From: Primulina eburnea | Taxonomy: Eukaryota; Streptophyta; Magnoliopsida; Lamiales; Gesneriaceae | Direction of reading: 5' to 3' | DNA length: 64,000 bases | Assembly: GCF_022965805.1 (NCBI RefSeq) | Contig: NC_133103.1 | Span: 31,435,635 to 31,499,634, forward strand | Part shown: piece after piece, positions 20,734 through 33,345 of the stretch | Numbering within the stretch: the stretch's first letter is position 1 | Layout: the number at the start of each line of letters is the position of its first letter | The notes under the pieces: model-generated | What the model saw: only the letters and a program-made list of their open reading frames with translations | The model's database searches: none | Told to the model about the DNA's origin: nothing | Program-made: the position numbers and the translations under genes

Positions 20734-22899
20734 TGTAATGCCCAAGAATTGTCGTAGCATTAATCAGACAAGATTAATGAAATGCTCAAGAATTATAGAA
20801 GTGATAAGACAAGATTATAAGATGTTGTATGGGCTAAAAATATAATTTTCAGATAGTGCAAGACCGCACCCGCGGTCTGGGAAATACCGCACCCGCGGTG
20901 TGCGTCCAGAACCTGCGGCGCATATGCGCGAGATAAGTGGCGCATATGCGCGACGTCTCCAGTAGCATCGGCGCATATGCGCGGAATGGATGGCGCATAT
21001 GCGCGGGACAGACAGAGGGATTGGCGCATATGCGCGGCTTAAACGGCGCATATGCGCGAGAGGGAATTGTGCTGGTTCGAGTAACTGGCGCATATGCGCG
21101 ACTTTGTGCGCGCATATGCGCGCAACGTGCAGAACATGCACTTCGCCACTTGCCTTGCATGCACGAAATGTATATATATATGTATACAACCGAATTCTCC
21201 ATCAGACATTTAGACAAGAAACGAAAGGAGAAACTCTAAATTCTTTCGAGTGAGAATTTGAGTATTACGAGAAATCTGTCCGTCTGATTTCTAATCCGAC
21301 TTCAGTACTGTGTTCCTAGCAACGCAGGCTACAACTGGACGTAAGTTTTATTACGTTTAAACAAGATTTGAATTTATGATATTGTCAGAATTGAATATGA
21401 TTCAGATATGGTGTTTTTGCTACCGTAGACATTATAGAATTGAAGTCAGATTAAAGAACAGACTGTTTCTGTAATTGTTATAATTTTTGAAAGATATTGA
21501 CTGAGATTTTATATCAGAATTGTGTTACTATTCAGAGTATGAATTATGTTGACACAGATTATGAATTCCAGTATTATACTTTGGGATGTTCAGATTGACG
21601 AAGTTATTCAGATTGTATTGCTATGCCGTCGAAACATCAGTTGATTTAGATTAATCAGATTTCGATATGATTCAGATTGTATTGTGATAGCGATGATATG
21701 AATCAGATTATAACTTGTTCAGATATTGATCAGATTGAATACTGAGTTGGGTATTGATCAGAACAGATTGTATATTGAGTTATTCACTAATACAGCGTAT
21801 TCGATATTGTCATTTCAGATTCGAGATGGACAGATTTGAATACAGGATTTCGTCTTCATCAGACGGGGACGACAAAGGTATAATTCATGTGATATTCGGG
21901 AAGCATAACTCAGATTAGATTAATTTGAGTTTCCCAATAAAATCACATACTAGATTATTGTTTATATTGTTACCTGATTATGCTTTGATTATAGAATTGT
22001 ATTCAAGCAGGTAAGATAATTGTGATATTCAGTTATGAATATGATTATGCTTTGTTTACAGATTGTAATTCATTGCATTTAAGATAGGAAAGTCTTGACA
22101 GTCATTGTCAGACTTCTAGACGTTCGGTGTATCGTACATAGGAGCAGACCTTGTCCTATTGTAGCACCACGATACAGCCATGGCCGAAGTCTAGGAATAA
22201 GACGTACAGTTACCACGATCGGTTGAGTAGGTAACAGCCATTGACGTCTTATTCATTACGGGATCCCTAGAGTTATAGTTGAGTCGAGTCTAGACATGAT
22301 TTGACTAGAACTGCATGTGTTTATAGATGTGGTTTCATAGACTATGAAACCCAGGTTTATTGCTTTCAGTCCTGATAGCATGTTTATATGATTTGATTAA
22401 ATTGCATGGTTATCTGATTTGAATTGCATGCCTATTATGAGTAGATTTCATAGACTATGAAATCTATTCCTTTGAATATATTCATGACAGCATGTTTTAG
22501 GATTTAGATGGTTATATACATGCTTACCATGTTTTATACTGGGATTTATTCTCACCGGAGTTATCCGGCTGTTGTCTTGTTTTGTATGTGTGCATGACAA
22601 CAGGTGGGGCTGGATCAGGGTCGAGATGACGACGAGAGAAGACGAGTTTAGCGTGGTGATTCCGGACTTGGATAGATTTGATTTTAATACTTGAAATTAG
22701 TATTTGAACCTTAGATTTAGGTTGTACAGTGTTGTACCTTTATACTGAAATGTAGTTTTATACAGATATGTATATTATTAGATGCCATTACCTTCCGCAT
22801 TTATATTTTAAAAAGAAAAATTTTTAGACCCTGTTTATCAGAACTGATAATTAAATCCCAACGATGATTAAGAAGATGATTAGCGTCCGGGTCCTCACA
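20734..22899 (+). repeat. 3' LTR of element III (2166 bp)
   Basis: Copy of the 5' LTR at an offset of 6159 bp. Differences seen: a/t near 14693, a/g near 14878, one extra base near 15417, and t/a near 15908 (5' LTR coordinates). The palindrome array recurs at 20863-21122. Confidence 0.95.
20863..21122 (+). promoter_or_regulatory. Palindrome doublet array in 3' LTR of element III
   Basis: Same array as in the 5' LTR, 6159 bp downstream, with identical spacing; one base differs between motifs (gcgcgg for gcgcga near 21037). Confidence 0.75.
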
Positions 22900-23692
22900 T
22901 CCTATGATTGCTGAGGGCTGGATTAGGTCCCTCGAGGTTATTTTTGAATTCATGGAGCTCGGAGATGAAGATAGGGTTCGTTGTGCAACCTATCTGTTTG
23001 GAAGAGACGCCATCTTATGGTGGAAAGGAGCATCCGTAGCCTTGAACCTGGCTACTCTGAGCTGGACACGCTTTACAGAGGTATTCTACTATAAATATTT
23101 TACTAACGAGGTGCATTCCAGGTTGACCAGGGAGTTCATGATCCCGAGGCAGGGAGATATGACTATTATGGAGTTCATCCATAATTTTGAGAGGGGTTTC
23201 CATTTTGTGCCCCTGATTGCAAATGATTCTAGAGCCAAGTTGAGGCAATTTATGGATGGTCTACGGCCGATCTTGCGCCGTGATGTTAGGGTGGCTGGCC
23301 CTACTACATATGACGTCGTTGTCTCCAGAGCTCTAGCTGCAGAGAAGGATCTGATTGATATTGAGAGAGATCGATAGGGCAAGCGACCAGTCCAAGTGCC
23401 ACACCGCCCTCCTCCGCAGCAACATCAGAATAAGAGGCCTTTCCACGGCCCACCCAGAAACAGAGGACAGCAGCAGCAGGGACGTGTAGTCCCGAGGGCC
23501 CCAAAGTATCCAGTCTGTGCCAAGTGCACATGCCGCCATGCTGGAGCTTGTATGTATGGCTCAGGGAAGTGCTACAAGTGTGGGAGTCCTTACCACTTGC
23601 TGAAGAATTGCCATCAGGGGAGTCTGCCTGCTCAAGGCAGAGTTTTTGCGCTTCATGCAGCGGAGACGAACCCAGAGAAGATGTTCTTGACA

Positions 23693-23895
23693 TTTACCTT
23701 AAAGCTTTAAGTTTATATTTGAAAGTTATTGTTTCGAGGGTTTGGGTTAAGGTTTTGAACTTATAATTTGTGATAGGATTTCATGCTCTAATCAGCTTTA
23801 TTTCGGGAATTTAGATTAGAAGAACTTTGACCTTCGCATGTCTATAAGTTAGTTCTAGTAATTATTGGGTTCGGCTTGATGTTCCAACCTTTCAG
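23693..23895 (+). other. Candidate intron between gag and protease (element II)
   Basis: A 203 bp T-rich non-coding spacer with stops in all frames sits exactly where gag meets protease. The right end is a good acceptor (ccaacctttcag), and the frame resumes at GG-AGA-ATT-TTT. The left end lacks a GT donor: ACATTTACC would be ACAG|GTTTACC before loss of two bases. This fits a phase-1 intron with a decayed donor. Element IV has a spacer at the same codon position. Confidence 0.5.
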
Positions 23896-26800
23896 GGAGA
23901 ATTTTTATAGCTGGTTCAGCTACGAATGCCTTGATAGATTTAGGGGCTACTCATTCGTTCATTTCGAAGACCTTTGCGAATTTTCTCCAGATCAAGACCA
24001 TTGGGCTAGATGTGGTGTATTAAGTAGTATTGCCTTCTGGAGAGGAGCTTGCAGCAACTAATGTGATTCGAGACATAGACCTCGAACTTCATGGTAATCT
24101 CGTTTATGCGGATCTGATCTTACTGCCGATGCCAGAGTTTGATATCATTCTTGGTATGGACTGGCTATTAAGGAACAAAGTTTTGATTGACTTCCAGAGG
24201 AGATCTGTTCTAGTCCGACCGCTTGGGAGGGAGCAGTTCTTATTTGAACCTGACAGGTACTTTCCTTTACAGTGCATTATACCTTGTGTCCAGGCTAGGA
24301 AGCTTATGCATAGAGGGTGTCGGGCATTTTTAGCAACTTTTGTATCTGTTCCCGAGGCATCCAGTCAGTCAGCCTCCGATGTCCCAATTGTTAGGGATTT
24401 TCTAGACGTTTTTCCTGAGGACGTCTCTGGTATGCCACCCGAGCGAAAGGTGGATTTTTCTATTGAGCTTATGCTAGGTACGACATTGATCTCGAAAGTA
24501 CCATACCGATTAGCGTCGACAGAGATGGCAGAACTTAAGAAGCAGATTCAGGAACTTCTCGACAAAGAGTTCATTCGCCAGAGTTTTTCACCATGGGGCG
24601 TGCCAGTCTTGTTTGTGAAGAAGAAGGATGGTACGATGAGGCTCTGTATTGATTACCGGGAGTTGAACAGGGTTACAGTGAAGAACAAATACCCACTCCC
24701 GAGGATTGAAGATCTATTTGACCAGTTGCAGGGAGCCTCAGTACTCTCGAAGATTGATCTGCGTTCTGGTTATCACCAGTTGAGGGTGAGAGATGCCGAC
24801 GTTCTCAAGACTGCCTTCCGGACTCGATAAGGCCACTTCGAGTTTCTGGTGATGTCGTTCGGTTTGACGAATGCGCCAGCGATCTTCATGGATATCATGA
24901 ATCGCGTATTTCAGCCGTATCTTGATCAGTTCGTGATAGTATTCATAGACGACATTACCGTCTACTCCAAGAATCACGAGGAGCACAACAGACATCTGAC
25001 CGCAGTTTTGCAGACCCTACAGAAGCATAAGATATTTGCGAAGTTCAGTAAATGCGAATTTTGGTTAGAGAAGGTGGCGTTCCTAGGCCACATTTTTTCT
25101 AGCTACAGTATTGAGGTAGACCCAGTAAAAGTTGCAGTAGTCAGGGATTGGGTTGTGCCGCAGAATGCATCAGAGATCCGTAGTTTCCTTGGGCTAAAAG
25201 GATATTATCGGAAGTTTATTCAGGGATTCTCCTCTATCGCAGTTCCACTCACGTTGTTGACAAAGAAGAATGTTAAATTTGTGTGGAGCGATGAGTGTCA
25301 GAAGAGCTTCGACACTTTGAAGCAAGCTCTTATATCAGCGCCAGTTTTGGCCATGCCATTGGGGCCCGGAGACTTTGTTTTGTATACCGATGCTTCGAAG
25401 CTCGGTTTAGGTGCAGTATTGATGCAGCATGGGAAGGTGATAGCGTATGCTTCTTGCCAGTTTAAAATCCATGAGAAGAACTACCCTACCCACAATCTAG
25501 AGTTGGCAGCCGTAGTATTTTCCTTAAAGATTTGAAGGCATTATTTGTACGGAGAGAAGTGTCAGATCTTTACCGACCATAAGAGCCTCAAGTACTTCTT
25601 TACGCAGAAAGAGATGAATATGCGTTAGAGGCGTTGGTTGGAGCTAGTGAAGGACTATGACTGTGACATTAGCTACCACCCGGGCAAAGCTAATGTAGTT
25701 GCGGATGCACTAAGCAGGAAAGTCGCAGTGATGGCTCATTTGGTGATTCCGAGACCTCTTCAGCTTGAGATGCAGAGGTTTGAGCTAGAGATTTATACTC
25801 GAGGTAGAGTTCCTCGTCTATCTATTTTGACGATTCAGTCTTGTCTTCTAGAACGTATTCGCAGTGGCCAATCAGCAGATGAGCAGTTGGCAAAGTGGAA
25901 GCAGATAGATGAGGCCAAGGGAAGTATTTTGTTTACAGTTAGCGACGATATTGTGAGATATCGAGACAGAATGTGGGTTCCTAGCAGTGATTATATTCTA
26001 GCAGATATTTTATCCGAGGCCCACATGTCGTCGTACTCTATTCATCCTGGGAGTACGAAGATGTACAAAGACCTGCAGTTGTTGTATTGGTGGCCCGGGA
26101 TGAAGAAGATATCAGACGTTTTGTATCCGAGTGTCTGATATGCTAGCTAGTGAAAGCGGAGCATCAGAGACCAGCAGGCTTGCTCAAGCCTCTTCCTATT
26201 CCCGAGTGGAAGTGGGAGAATATTACCATGGACTTCGTGGTAGGTTTGCCGAAGTCAGTCAGAGGATCAAATGCTATCTGGGTGATTGTTGACCGTCTTA
26301 CCAAATCAGCGCACTTCTTGCCTATCAAGATGACTTTCACCATGATTCAGTATGCAGAGTTGTATATTCGAGAGATAGATAGACTTCATGGTATTCCCGT
26401 TTCAATGGTGTCTGATCCAGATCCTATATTCACTTTTGCATTTTGGAAGACTCTGCATTCAGCAGTGGGTACGAAGTTGTTGTTTAGCAAAGCTTTCCAC
26501 CCACAGACAGATGGGCAGTCAGAGAGAGTTATCCAGATTTTGGATGATCTTCTCCGTGCATGTGTCCTCGATTTCTCAGGCAGTTGGAAGTCGAATTTGC
26601 CAATTGGTAAAGTTCACCTATAACAACAGTTTTCAGTCGTCTATAGGTATGGCTCCGTATGAAGCACAGTATGGTCGTTAGTGCAGATCTCCTGTTCATT
26701 GGGATGAAGTAGGGGAAAGATCAGAATTGGGTCCGGAGATCATTCAGCAAGCTGCCGATGTAGTAGTCAAGATCTGTGATAGGATGAGGACTGCTCAGAG

Positions 26801-27273
26801 TCAACAGCAGAGCTATGCGGATCAGAGGAGGAGAGACCTAGAGTTTGCCGTTGACGACCATGTTTTTATGAAGTTAGCACCTATGAATGGTGTCATGCGG
26901 TTCGGGAAGAAAGGAAAGCTCAATCCGAGATTCATCGGACCATTTGAGATCCTCGACAGGGTTGGGATGTTAGCTTATCGTGTTGCTCTTCCGCTGAATC
27001 TGGCCGGAGTACACAATATGTTCCACGTCTCTATGCTGAGGAAGCATATGGCGAATCCTTCGCATGTCTTGAACTTTAAACCGTTGCAACTCACTCCGAA
27101 CCTTTCTTATGAAGAAAGACCAGTGCAGATCTTAGACAGACAAGAGAAGAAGCTTCGGAACAAGCTGGTTAAGCTAGTGAAAGTCAAATGGCTTAATCAT
27201 TCAGAGGAGAAAGCTATGTGGGAGTCTGAGCCAGAAATGAGGAGTCGGTATCCCAAGTTATTTGGTAAGTTTT

Positions 27274-27291
27274 AATTTCGAGAACGAAATT
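27274..27291 (+). other. Hairpin upstream of polypurine tract (element II)
   Basis: AATTTCGAGAACGAAATT: perfect 7 bp stem with an AGAA loop, starting within the pol stop codon and ending 7 nt before the purine tract. Confidence 0.7.
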
Positions 27292-27297
27292 TCTTTT

Positions 27298-27324
27298 AAG
27301 GGGGGGGGGGGGGGGGGGGGAGAG
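27298..27324 (+). other. Polypurine tract of element II with 21-G run
   Basis: AA followed by 21 consecutive G (27300-27320) and AGAG, directly before the 3' LTR. The homopolymer could be biological or a sequencing/assembly artefact. Confidence 0.8.
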
Positions 27325-29535
27325 TGGTAGAACCCGTTAAATAAGACTACGTATTAGCCATGCATAATTACTATTTTTTAAAAATTAAAATGATTTATTT
27401 TATACTTAAAGCATTTTAAATTGTGTTAAGTCATGATCATTTATTTTAAATCCCAGTAGTTTAGCTTTTTATTCTTTTCGGTTAAATAAGCGAGGCCGGA
27501 CTGGAGTTAGAGTATTGAGATAAAATTTAATATAAGAAAATATTCCTATAATTTATTTAAGATAAAGAATAAGTTATTTTAATGTAAAATAATGTTTAAA
27601 GATTTATTTAATTAATTAGACATAAGTAGTAAATAAGTTCCTTTATATCCAATAATTTAATTAAAAGCTTAAATTAAAATGTGTGACCAATGGAGATAAG
27701 TTAATTTAGGCTTATTTTATTTAAAAAATTGTAACTTAACATGTTAGTAATTTATTTTAAGAATTAGTCATGCATGCAAGAAAATTACTATCCCAAATTA
27801 ATTTATTAATTCACTAAAATACATAATTAGTTTTTAAAACTTTAAGGAGATAAAATTCAATAATTAAGCAATTTTTTCCTTCCATTTAATAGCAAGATTT
27901 CGGCCACCTCCTTGATTGGATTTAATAAGTTTGACAACTCACTATTTTTGAATCCCTTCCTTATCCATTCTTGATAAATAATCCCCTCACATTTAATCTT
28001 CAAAAAAATTATTAATTAAGCAATATTTTTACCTTAGTTGACAAGATAAAATCGGCCACCTCCTTTATAGATTCAAAAAATATTTTGCAACTCACCATCT
28101 TAATTCATTTCCTTATCTTTTCTTGGGAGATAATCTCATCACATTTAATCATCAATAATTAAGCAATTTTTCTACCCCATTTCAAATCATTTCCTTATCT
28201 CTCAAACTCAAGGATAGAAAGGTTTGTATCTTGCCATTCAAATTCCCATTTCCTACCCTTCCTCCTCTCCTTATTTTCGAAATTTCAGAGTAAAAACCTT
28301 CAGAAAATCGTGAGTTGCTCTAGGAAAAATAAGAGAGAAATAAGAGGGAAAACAAGTAAGAAAAGAGAACTCCGTCTCCGCCGCGCCGTTTCGTCGTAAT
28401 CGTTTGTTTTCTTTAAAATCAAATTCAAGGCATGTTTATATTATCTTTTGCTCTTCAATAAAGTCAAATACGTATTTTAAACCATGTTATGTTCATAAAT
28501 CGCAAAAACAGAATTTATGTCACGCAGTTTTCGAAAACAAAGTGCAGATTTTTCGGCTCCCTTCCTTATGCTTCACGGTTGTTGTTGGTTTTGTGATTTC
28601 AGGGCTTGGCTCGGTTCCAGGCATTCAAGGCTGCATCTAGGCATGTACTAGGGTGAGTTAGGATCATCTAGGCTTGGTCTATTGGTTGGCTTTTGGGCCT
28701 ATAACCATGGTTATAAACCTTCCATTAGCATGTCTAGGACATGACCAAGATGACCTCTCATGGCTTGGTTCATGGTCCCATCGGTTTTAAAGCAAACAAT
28801 ACAAGACAGCCCCTTCGATTTTCATTTTTCCGAGTTTGTGTGAGTAGTTTCGAATTTGAGTGTTGGGTGGATCTTGGTTGGCTTCTAGCCCTTAGACATG
28901 GTTCACACAATACTTCATTTTACCAAGTGCTGTGATGATCTCTACCGCCCAGTATACTGTGGTTTAGTCTGATCAGACGATTCATGTTATGTTACGGGCA
29001 ACTTGCGTAGAACATGATCTCTACAGAAAATTATGATATGTTATTTTATGACAGGGCTCTATCGAGCAAACATTTTACGTACAATTTTCGGTTATTAACG
29101 TATTTATAATTATCCATGACACGATTTTTATCTCACGCTTTACGATATGATATCTTTACATGGCATGAAATTTTATGATATATTTTACTTGTTATTCACG
29201 ATATATGCATGCTGAGTCTTTAGACTCACTAGACGTGATTGTTGTAGGTACTGATGAGGTCGAGGCCGAGGACAGGGACCAGTGAGCTAGCTTGGGTCGG
29301 CAGTAGTAGGAACCCGAGGACCTCGTTTTTATCATTTACTATTTATGGTCAAACTCAGTTTTTACTTTGAAGAATTATTTTAAGTTGTGGTTTTGAAAAC
29401 ATTATTTACTTCCGCTGCTACTCTAAACATTAAATATTTTATCAGTTTATTTATAAATGAGTCATGTAATTTATTTAAAGAGAAAAATTTTAAATTATCC
29501 CGCAAATTTTTAAATACGAAATACGGGCCTCTACA
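27325..29535 (+). repeat. 3' LTR of element II
   Basis: Starts tggtagaacccgtt after the polypurine tract and ends ...gggcctctaca. The part from about 28367 matches the 5' LTR, with an internal deletion at about 28922-28928 where the 5' copy has roughly 930 bp more. The first 1040 bp, AT-rich, have no counterpart in the truncated 5' LTR. The two copies are clearly diverged, so the element is older than III or V. Confidence 0.85.
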
Positions 29536-30747
29536 TGATAACTTACATTTTAGGCTTGACTAATAATCCGAGTTGCTGGAGCAAGTCCTAAAAATATGGT
29601 GTGAATGATATTTATATGTTAGAATTTTTAAGTAACTAGTTGATCATTTTCAGATTATTTTTTGTTCAAAATTTAACCCGGTTGATTTTACTTAAGTTTA
29701 CAAAATTCATATTAATTAGAAAACACCTCTAAACATTACGAAAGTTGGCCAAAAAGTCGGAAATATCACTAGGAAAGTTCGGCCGTCAGAAAATCGCCGA
29801 TACGGCGGCACGTGCAGTACACGTGCCGACGGTTCCGACGCGTGACTGGCCTTCCGACGGCCACGCGCGGCCGGACTTTTTCCAGAATATGTAACTTTTT
29901 ATGATCTTGAATTTTTATGTTATAAGTATTTTCAAATTCCTACCCGATCAATACCAGATTTAAATATCGTCGTATGATTAACTAAAGTACTCCGACATTC
30001 CGAAAATGTTAGTTCCGACAATATTTTGGGACGACGGGCGGTATGTACCTCATCTATGCAACAAGAGGTACAACTTTTATGTTCAAGCCGACCTCTAGTT
30101 TGGTGTGTAGCTATAAGAAAGATAAGCGTAGATTATCTTGCTTGAAACGGAATTCCGATACCATTTCTCGGAATATCTTTGTTTGATTTTTTAGTTTTTG
30201 AGCGATCTTTTTATGTCACCTCCAATGCTATATTTCTTTATTATATGAGGTGAATAGTTGGTGATTTATCGGAATTTTTTGGAAAGACATATGGAGTTTT
30301 CTTCTATTTTCTTCTCTTTTTTTTCCTTTTCTTCTCCTTCCCTCTTCCTTTCTTTCCTTCTTCTCGGCTAATCTCTCTCGGTTTGTTAGTGATTTGGGAA
30401 TTGAAAAGAAGTTCAGTTCTATAGTCGTGACTCATACTTATCTAAATTGATTTTTATTATTATTATTTATTAAATGGAAAAATGTTATATTTATCCAAAC
30501 TTAATAATTATTGTCCTTAATTACTTAACATATATATTGAGCTTAATTATAATATTTTATTTTTGGGTATTTGATTTTGAAATGAGAACCTCATAGTGCT
30601 TGATGAATTTTTAAGTGTATTGTGATGTATTTTAATGTATTTCTAGATATTTTAGACAAATATAATTTGTACCGAAAAATAATGTGGAAAATTCAAAAAT
30701 GAAAATAGTAAAAAAAATTCATAAACCTTTGTTTTTAGGGTGTCACA
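29536..30747 (+). mobile_element. Probable solo LTR or LTR fragment (1212 bp)
   Basis: Begins tgataac right after the end of element II and ends gtgtcaca right before the truncated 5' LTR of element IV, so it has TG...CA ends. No target duplication was found (flanks ctaca and taggt), so its left or right neighbour was lost by recombination. It contains a GC-rich island near 29800-29870 with two G-boxes in a perfect inverted repeat. No coding sequence seen. Confidence 0.45.
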
Positions 30748-32054
30748 TAGGTGGCGGGTTAGGATCGCAATAAGGGAAGAATAATGTGCTAGGGTTTGTA
30801 GATGAGGGAGATGCGAATTTCAGTAGCCTGGTGGCCTAGGGTTCGAAGGCTTAGGGGTTTGGGTAGAGGAGTTTAGGACATTTTACATGTTTATAATGTG
30901 TTGTAAAAAGTTTGGAAAAATTTGGTTGAGTTTCGGCTCGATTCAGGTTAAAAACGGGACCTGGTCCAAGTTTTTTAACGAATCAGTTAAGTTGGGTTTT
31001 GGGCTCGAATTTACGTCTAAGAATGCTTTTATATATGTTTTGGGAGATTCTAAGGAGTTTGGTAAGTTTCAGGTCAATTTTAGAGAACTATGGGTGAAAC
31101 GGTAATTTTTGGATATCCAGGGGCAAAATGATCATTTTGCACCTGGGGTGAGATTTTTGTCCTGGCAGCGCCCTGAGCACAAATTTACTATTATTTTCCT
31201 TGTTTATGCATCACGAATTTTAAGATTTTATGAAAATATACGTTGCCTGATTAAACTTAAGAAAATTGCATTTGTTCATGTTTTTATAAGTGATGTAAAT
31301 GATGATGATCTGAATGAAAGTAATTAGTTGTGGCTATCGAAATATATCTAAATGCATAAGACGTATATGTAAATGATGATGATGAGGCCTAGGCACAGTG
31401 GATGGGTAATCATGTCACTGATGTGCGACAGCCGCCAGGTACCGCGGTTCTATGTATGATGGATCAATTGTAAATGATGATGTACGATAGTCACCTCTAA
31501 TGAACTGAATTTACCAATAATGAATGATGAATGTTGATTATCGATGAACTATTTTGACACGTCACGATTTCATATGATGCGTTTACATTAAGCTTTTAAA
31601 GTTCATGAAAGATATGTTCGGTATGATATTTTTCACTGTTGTGTGCATGTATAGGTATTTGTTATTCATGGTACAGGTGTGTTGAGTCTTTACACACACT
31701 AGGCATGTGTGATGCAGGTGAGTTCGATGACGAGGGGACTGGAGGTGCTGAACTCTGAGTCAGCAGACATGGTAAGCGATATGACCCGAGGACCTTATGT
31801 TTCTCCGCACTCTTATGATTTAATGATTTGAGAGGATTTGAGTATTTTATACGCTGTTTTACATTACTGTTTGATGTTAGGATTTTTACTCATTTTTGCT
31901 CTATTATATTTTATTGGTAATTACTTATTATAATTTTTAAATGATATTTTTAAGTAGGACTTCATGCATGCGATTTATTCAAATATTTATTTTCAAAATG
32001 AGAGCTTTATATATAAAAAAATATTTCCACACTTTCAAAAAGGTAGACGTTACA
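30748..32054 (+). repeat. 5' LTR of element IV (5' truncated, 1307 bp)
   Basis: Matches the 3' LTR from about 45956 (taggtggcgggttaggatcg) to its end (gacgttaca). Confidence 0.88.
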
Positions 32055-32056
32055 GT

Positions 32057-32068
32057 TGATATCAGAGC
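32057..32068 (+). other. Primer-binding site of element IV (one mismatch)
   Basis: TGATATCAGAGC, a G-to-A variant of the tRNA-Met PBS, 2 nt after the LTR. Confidence 0.8.
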
Positions 32069-33345
32069 AAGGGTCCTGAATATGGTTGTGCCACCGCCAG
32101 CTTCTGTCGCTCAGTCTTCAAGCTGCAAGTAAGTAAGCTTTAGACTTTAAATGTTTTAAATGATTGACTATTATCACCTTCATGTTTACATGATTTATTT
32201 TTTATGATTATTTATTGTACTTGTTTAACTGCTTTTATGATTTAAGGTTTACTATTTTAAAAAAATAGATTAATTGCATGATGGGTTACATTTATAAATT
32301 GGACTGTATTCAGATTCATGCCTCCCACACGCGACCCCAGCGTTGACAGACATGATGATATTCCAGAAGGTGGCAGAGGCCCACCACCACCAACGCCAGG
32401 GTACCCAGCCACCCGAGTTCTTGAGGGTATGGCTAGGATACTAGAGCAGGTACAGCAGGCTCCTAGGCCACAGGTGAATGTTTTTCAGCAGTTCTATCGG
32501 CTCAACCCGAAGGAGTTCGGGGGTACTACTGATCTGTTCTTAGCTGAGGGATGGATCCGATCTCTAGAATTGCACTTTGAGTATCTTCAGATGAGGGATG
32601 GCGACCGGGCCAGGTGCGCCATCTATATGTTGAGAAACTATGCATCCCTCTGGTGGGAGGGAGCCACTCATGTTGTGTACTTGGAGACCCTTACCTGGGC
32701 CAGGTTCAAGGAGTTGTTTTATGGAACATATCTTCCTGCTGACGTCAGGGGCTGCCTGACGAGAGAGTTTATGAGTCTCCGCCAGGGGGACTCATCTGTG
32801 GCAGAGTTTATCCGCAAGTTTGATATAGGCTGCCATTTTGTGCCCATGATAGCTAGGGATGCTGATCAGAAGCTGTGGCACTTTTAGAAGGACTGAGACC
32901 CACCCTTGCTGATGAGGCCGTCAGGTTACGATGAGGCCACCACTTTTGCTTTTCAGGCGGATTAGGCTTTGCAGGGATATAGATTTTGAGATGCAGAGGA
33001 AGCGGCACGAGACACAGTCCAACACTCAGCCGCAGAAGAGACAGTTCTCAGGGGTGTCGAGACAGCAAGGGCAACAGAAGCCCCAGTGTCGATTTATGAG
33101 GCCCCAGCAGCAGAGACCTCCTCAGGTGCCAGGGACGCCTAAGCCAGATGATATGCAGTCGTGCCCGCAGTGCAGCAAGTTCCATGTCGGCAGGTGCCTA
33201 CGAGGGACTTTTAGGTGCTTCGTTTGTGGACATGAGGGCCACAAAGCAGCGGACTGCCCAAATAACACGGGCCACACTACTTGCGGGGACTATGTGATGC
33301 ATGCCGAGGAGGCCGAGGCAGAGCCAGACTCGAAAGTTATTACTG

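Larger units (their letters stand above)
14575..22899 (+). mobile_element. Element III: non-autonomous gag-only gypsy (TR-GAG type)
   Basis: Complete element of 8325 bp: 5' LTR 14575-16739, internal 16740-20733, 3' LTR 20734-22899. The LTRs differ by about three substitutions and one indel by eye. Flanking target duplication is tccta (14570-14574 and 22900-22904), and the gag reading of element II resumes after it, which proves nesting. The internal region holds a PBS, a nearly open gag, about 2.8 kb of eroded pol, a hairpin and a polypurine tract. With no usable pol, this young copy must have been mobilised in trans. Confidence 0.95.
14317..27275 (+). pseudogene. Element II gag-pol, split by element III
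   Basis: Coding pieces lie at 14317-14574 and from 22900 to the TAA at 27273-27275. Gag core is at 22904-23377 (GWIRSLEVIFEF, LWWKGA). A knuckle (CYKCGSPYHLLKNC) is near 23570-23615. A non-coding spacer (23693-23895) separates gag from protease (ALIDLGATHSF, near 23920; the usual DSG is DLG). RT at 24540-25000 has the catalytic FIDD. RNase H has YTDAS near 25385. Integrase runs 25980-26630 with SIHPGS and HPQTDGQSE. A chromodomain-like tail is at 26727-27275. Stops break the frame at about 23376, 24828, 25535, 25626, 26150 and 26680. At least two look like CAG-to-TAG and one like TGG-to-TGA. The individual open pieces are parts of this one gene. Confidence 0.9.
11869..29535 (+). mobile_element. 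Element II: Ty3/gypsy chromovirus, host of element III
   Basis: Truncated 5' LTR (11869-14068), PBS (14071), gag from 14317, interruption by element III at 14575-22899, then the rest of gag, protease, RT, RNase H, integrase and chromodomain to 27275, a G-rich polypurine tract, and a 3' LTR (27325-29535). Without element III the internal region is about 4.9 kb, normal for a plant chromovirus. Gag and RT resemble the Tekay/Del group; this assignment is by eye. Stops break every domain, so the element is dead. Confidence 0.9.

Noticed and set aside
29531..30752. Target duplication for the 29536-30747 element
   Set aside because: Flanks are ctaca and taggt; no match, so a clean insertion cannot be claimed.
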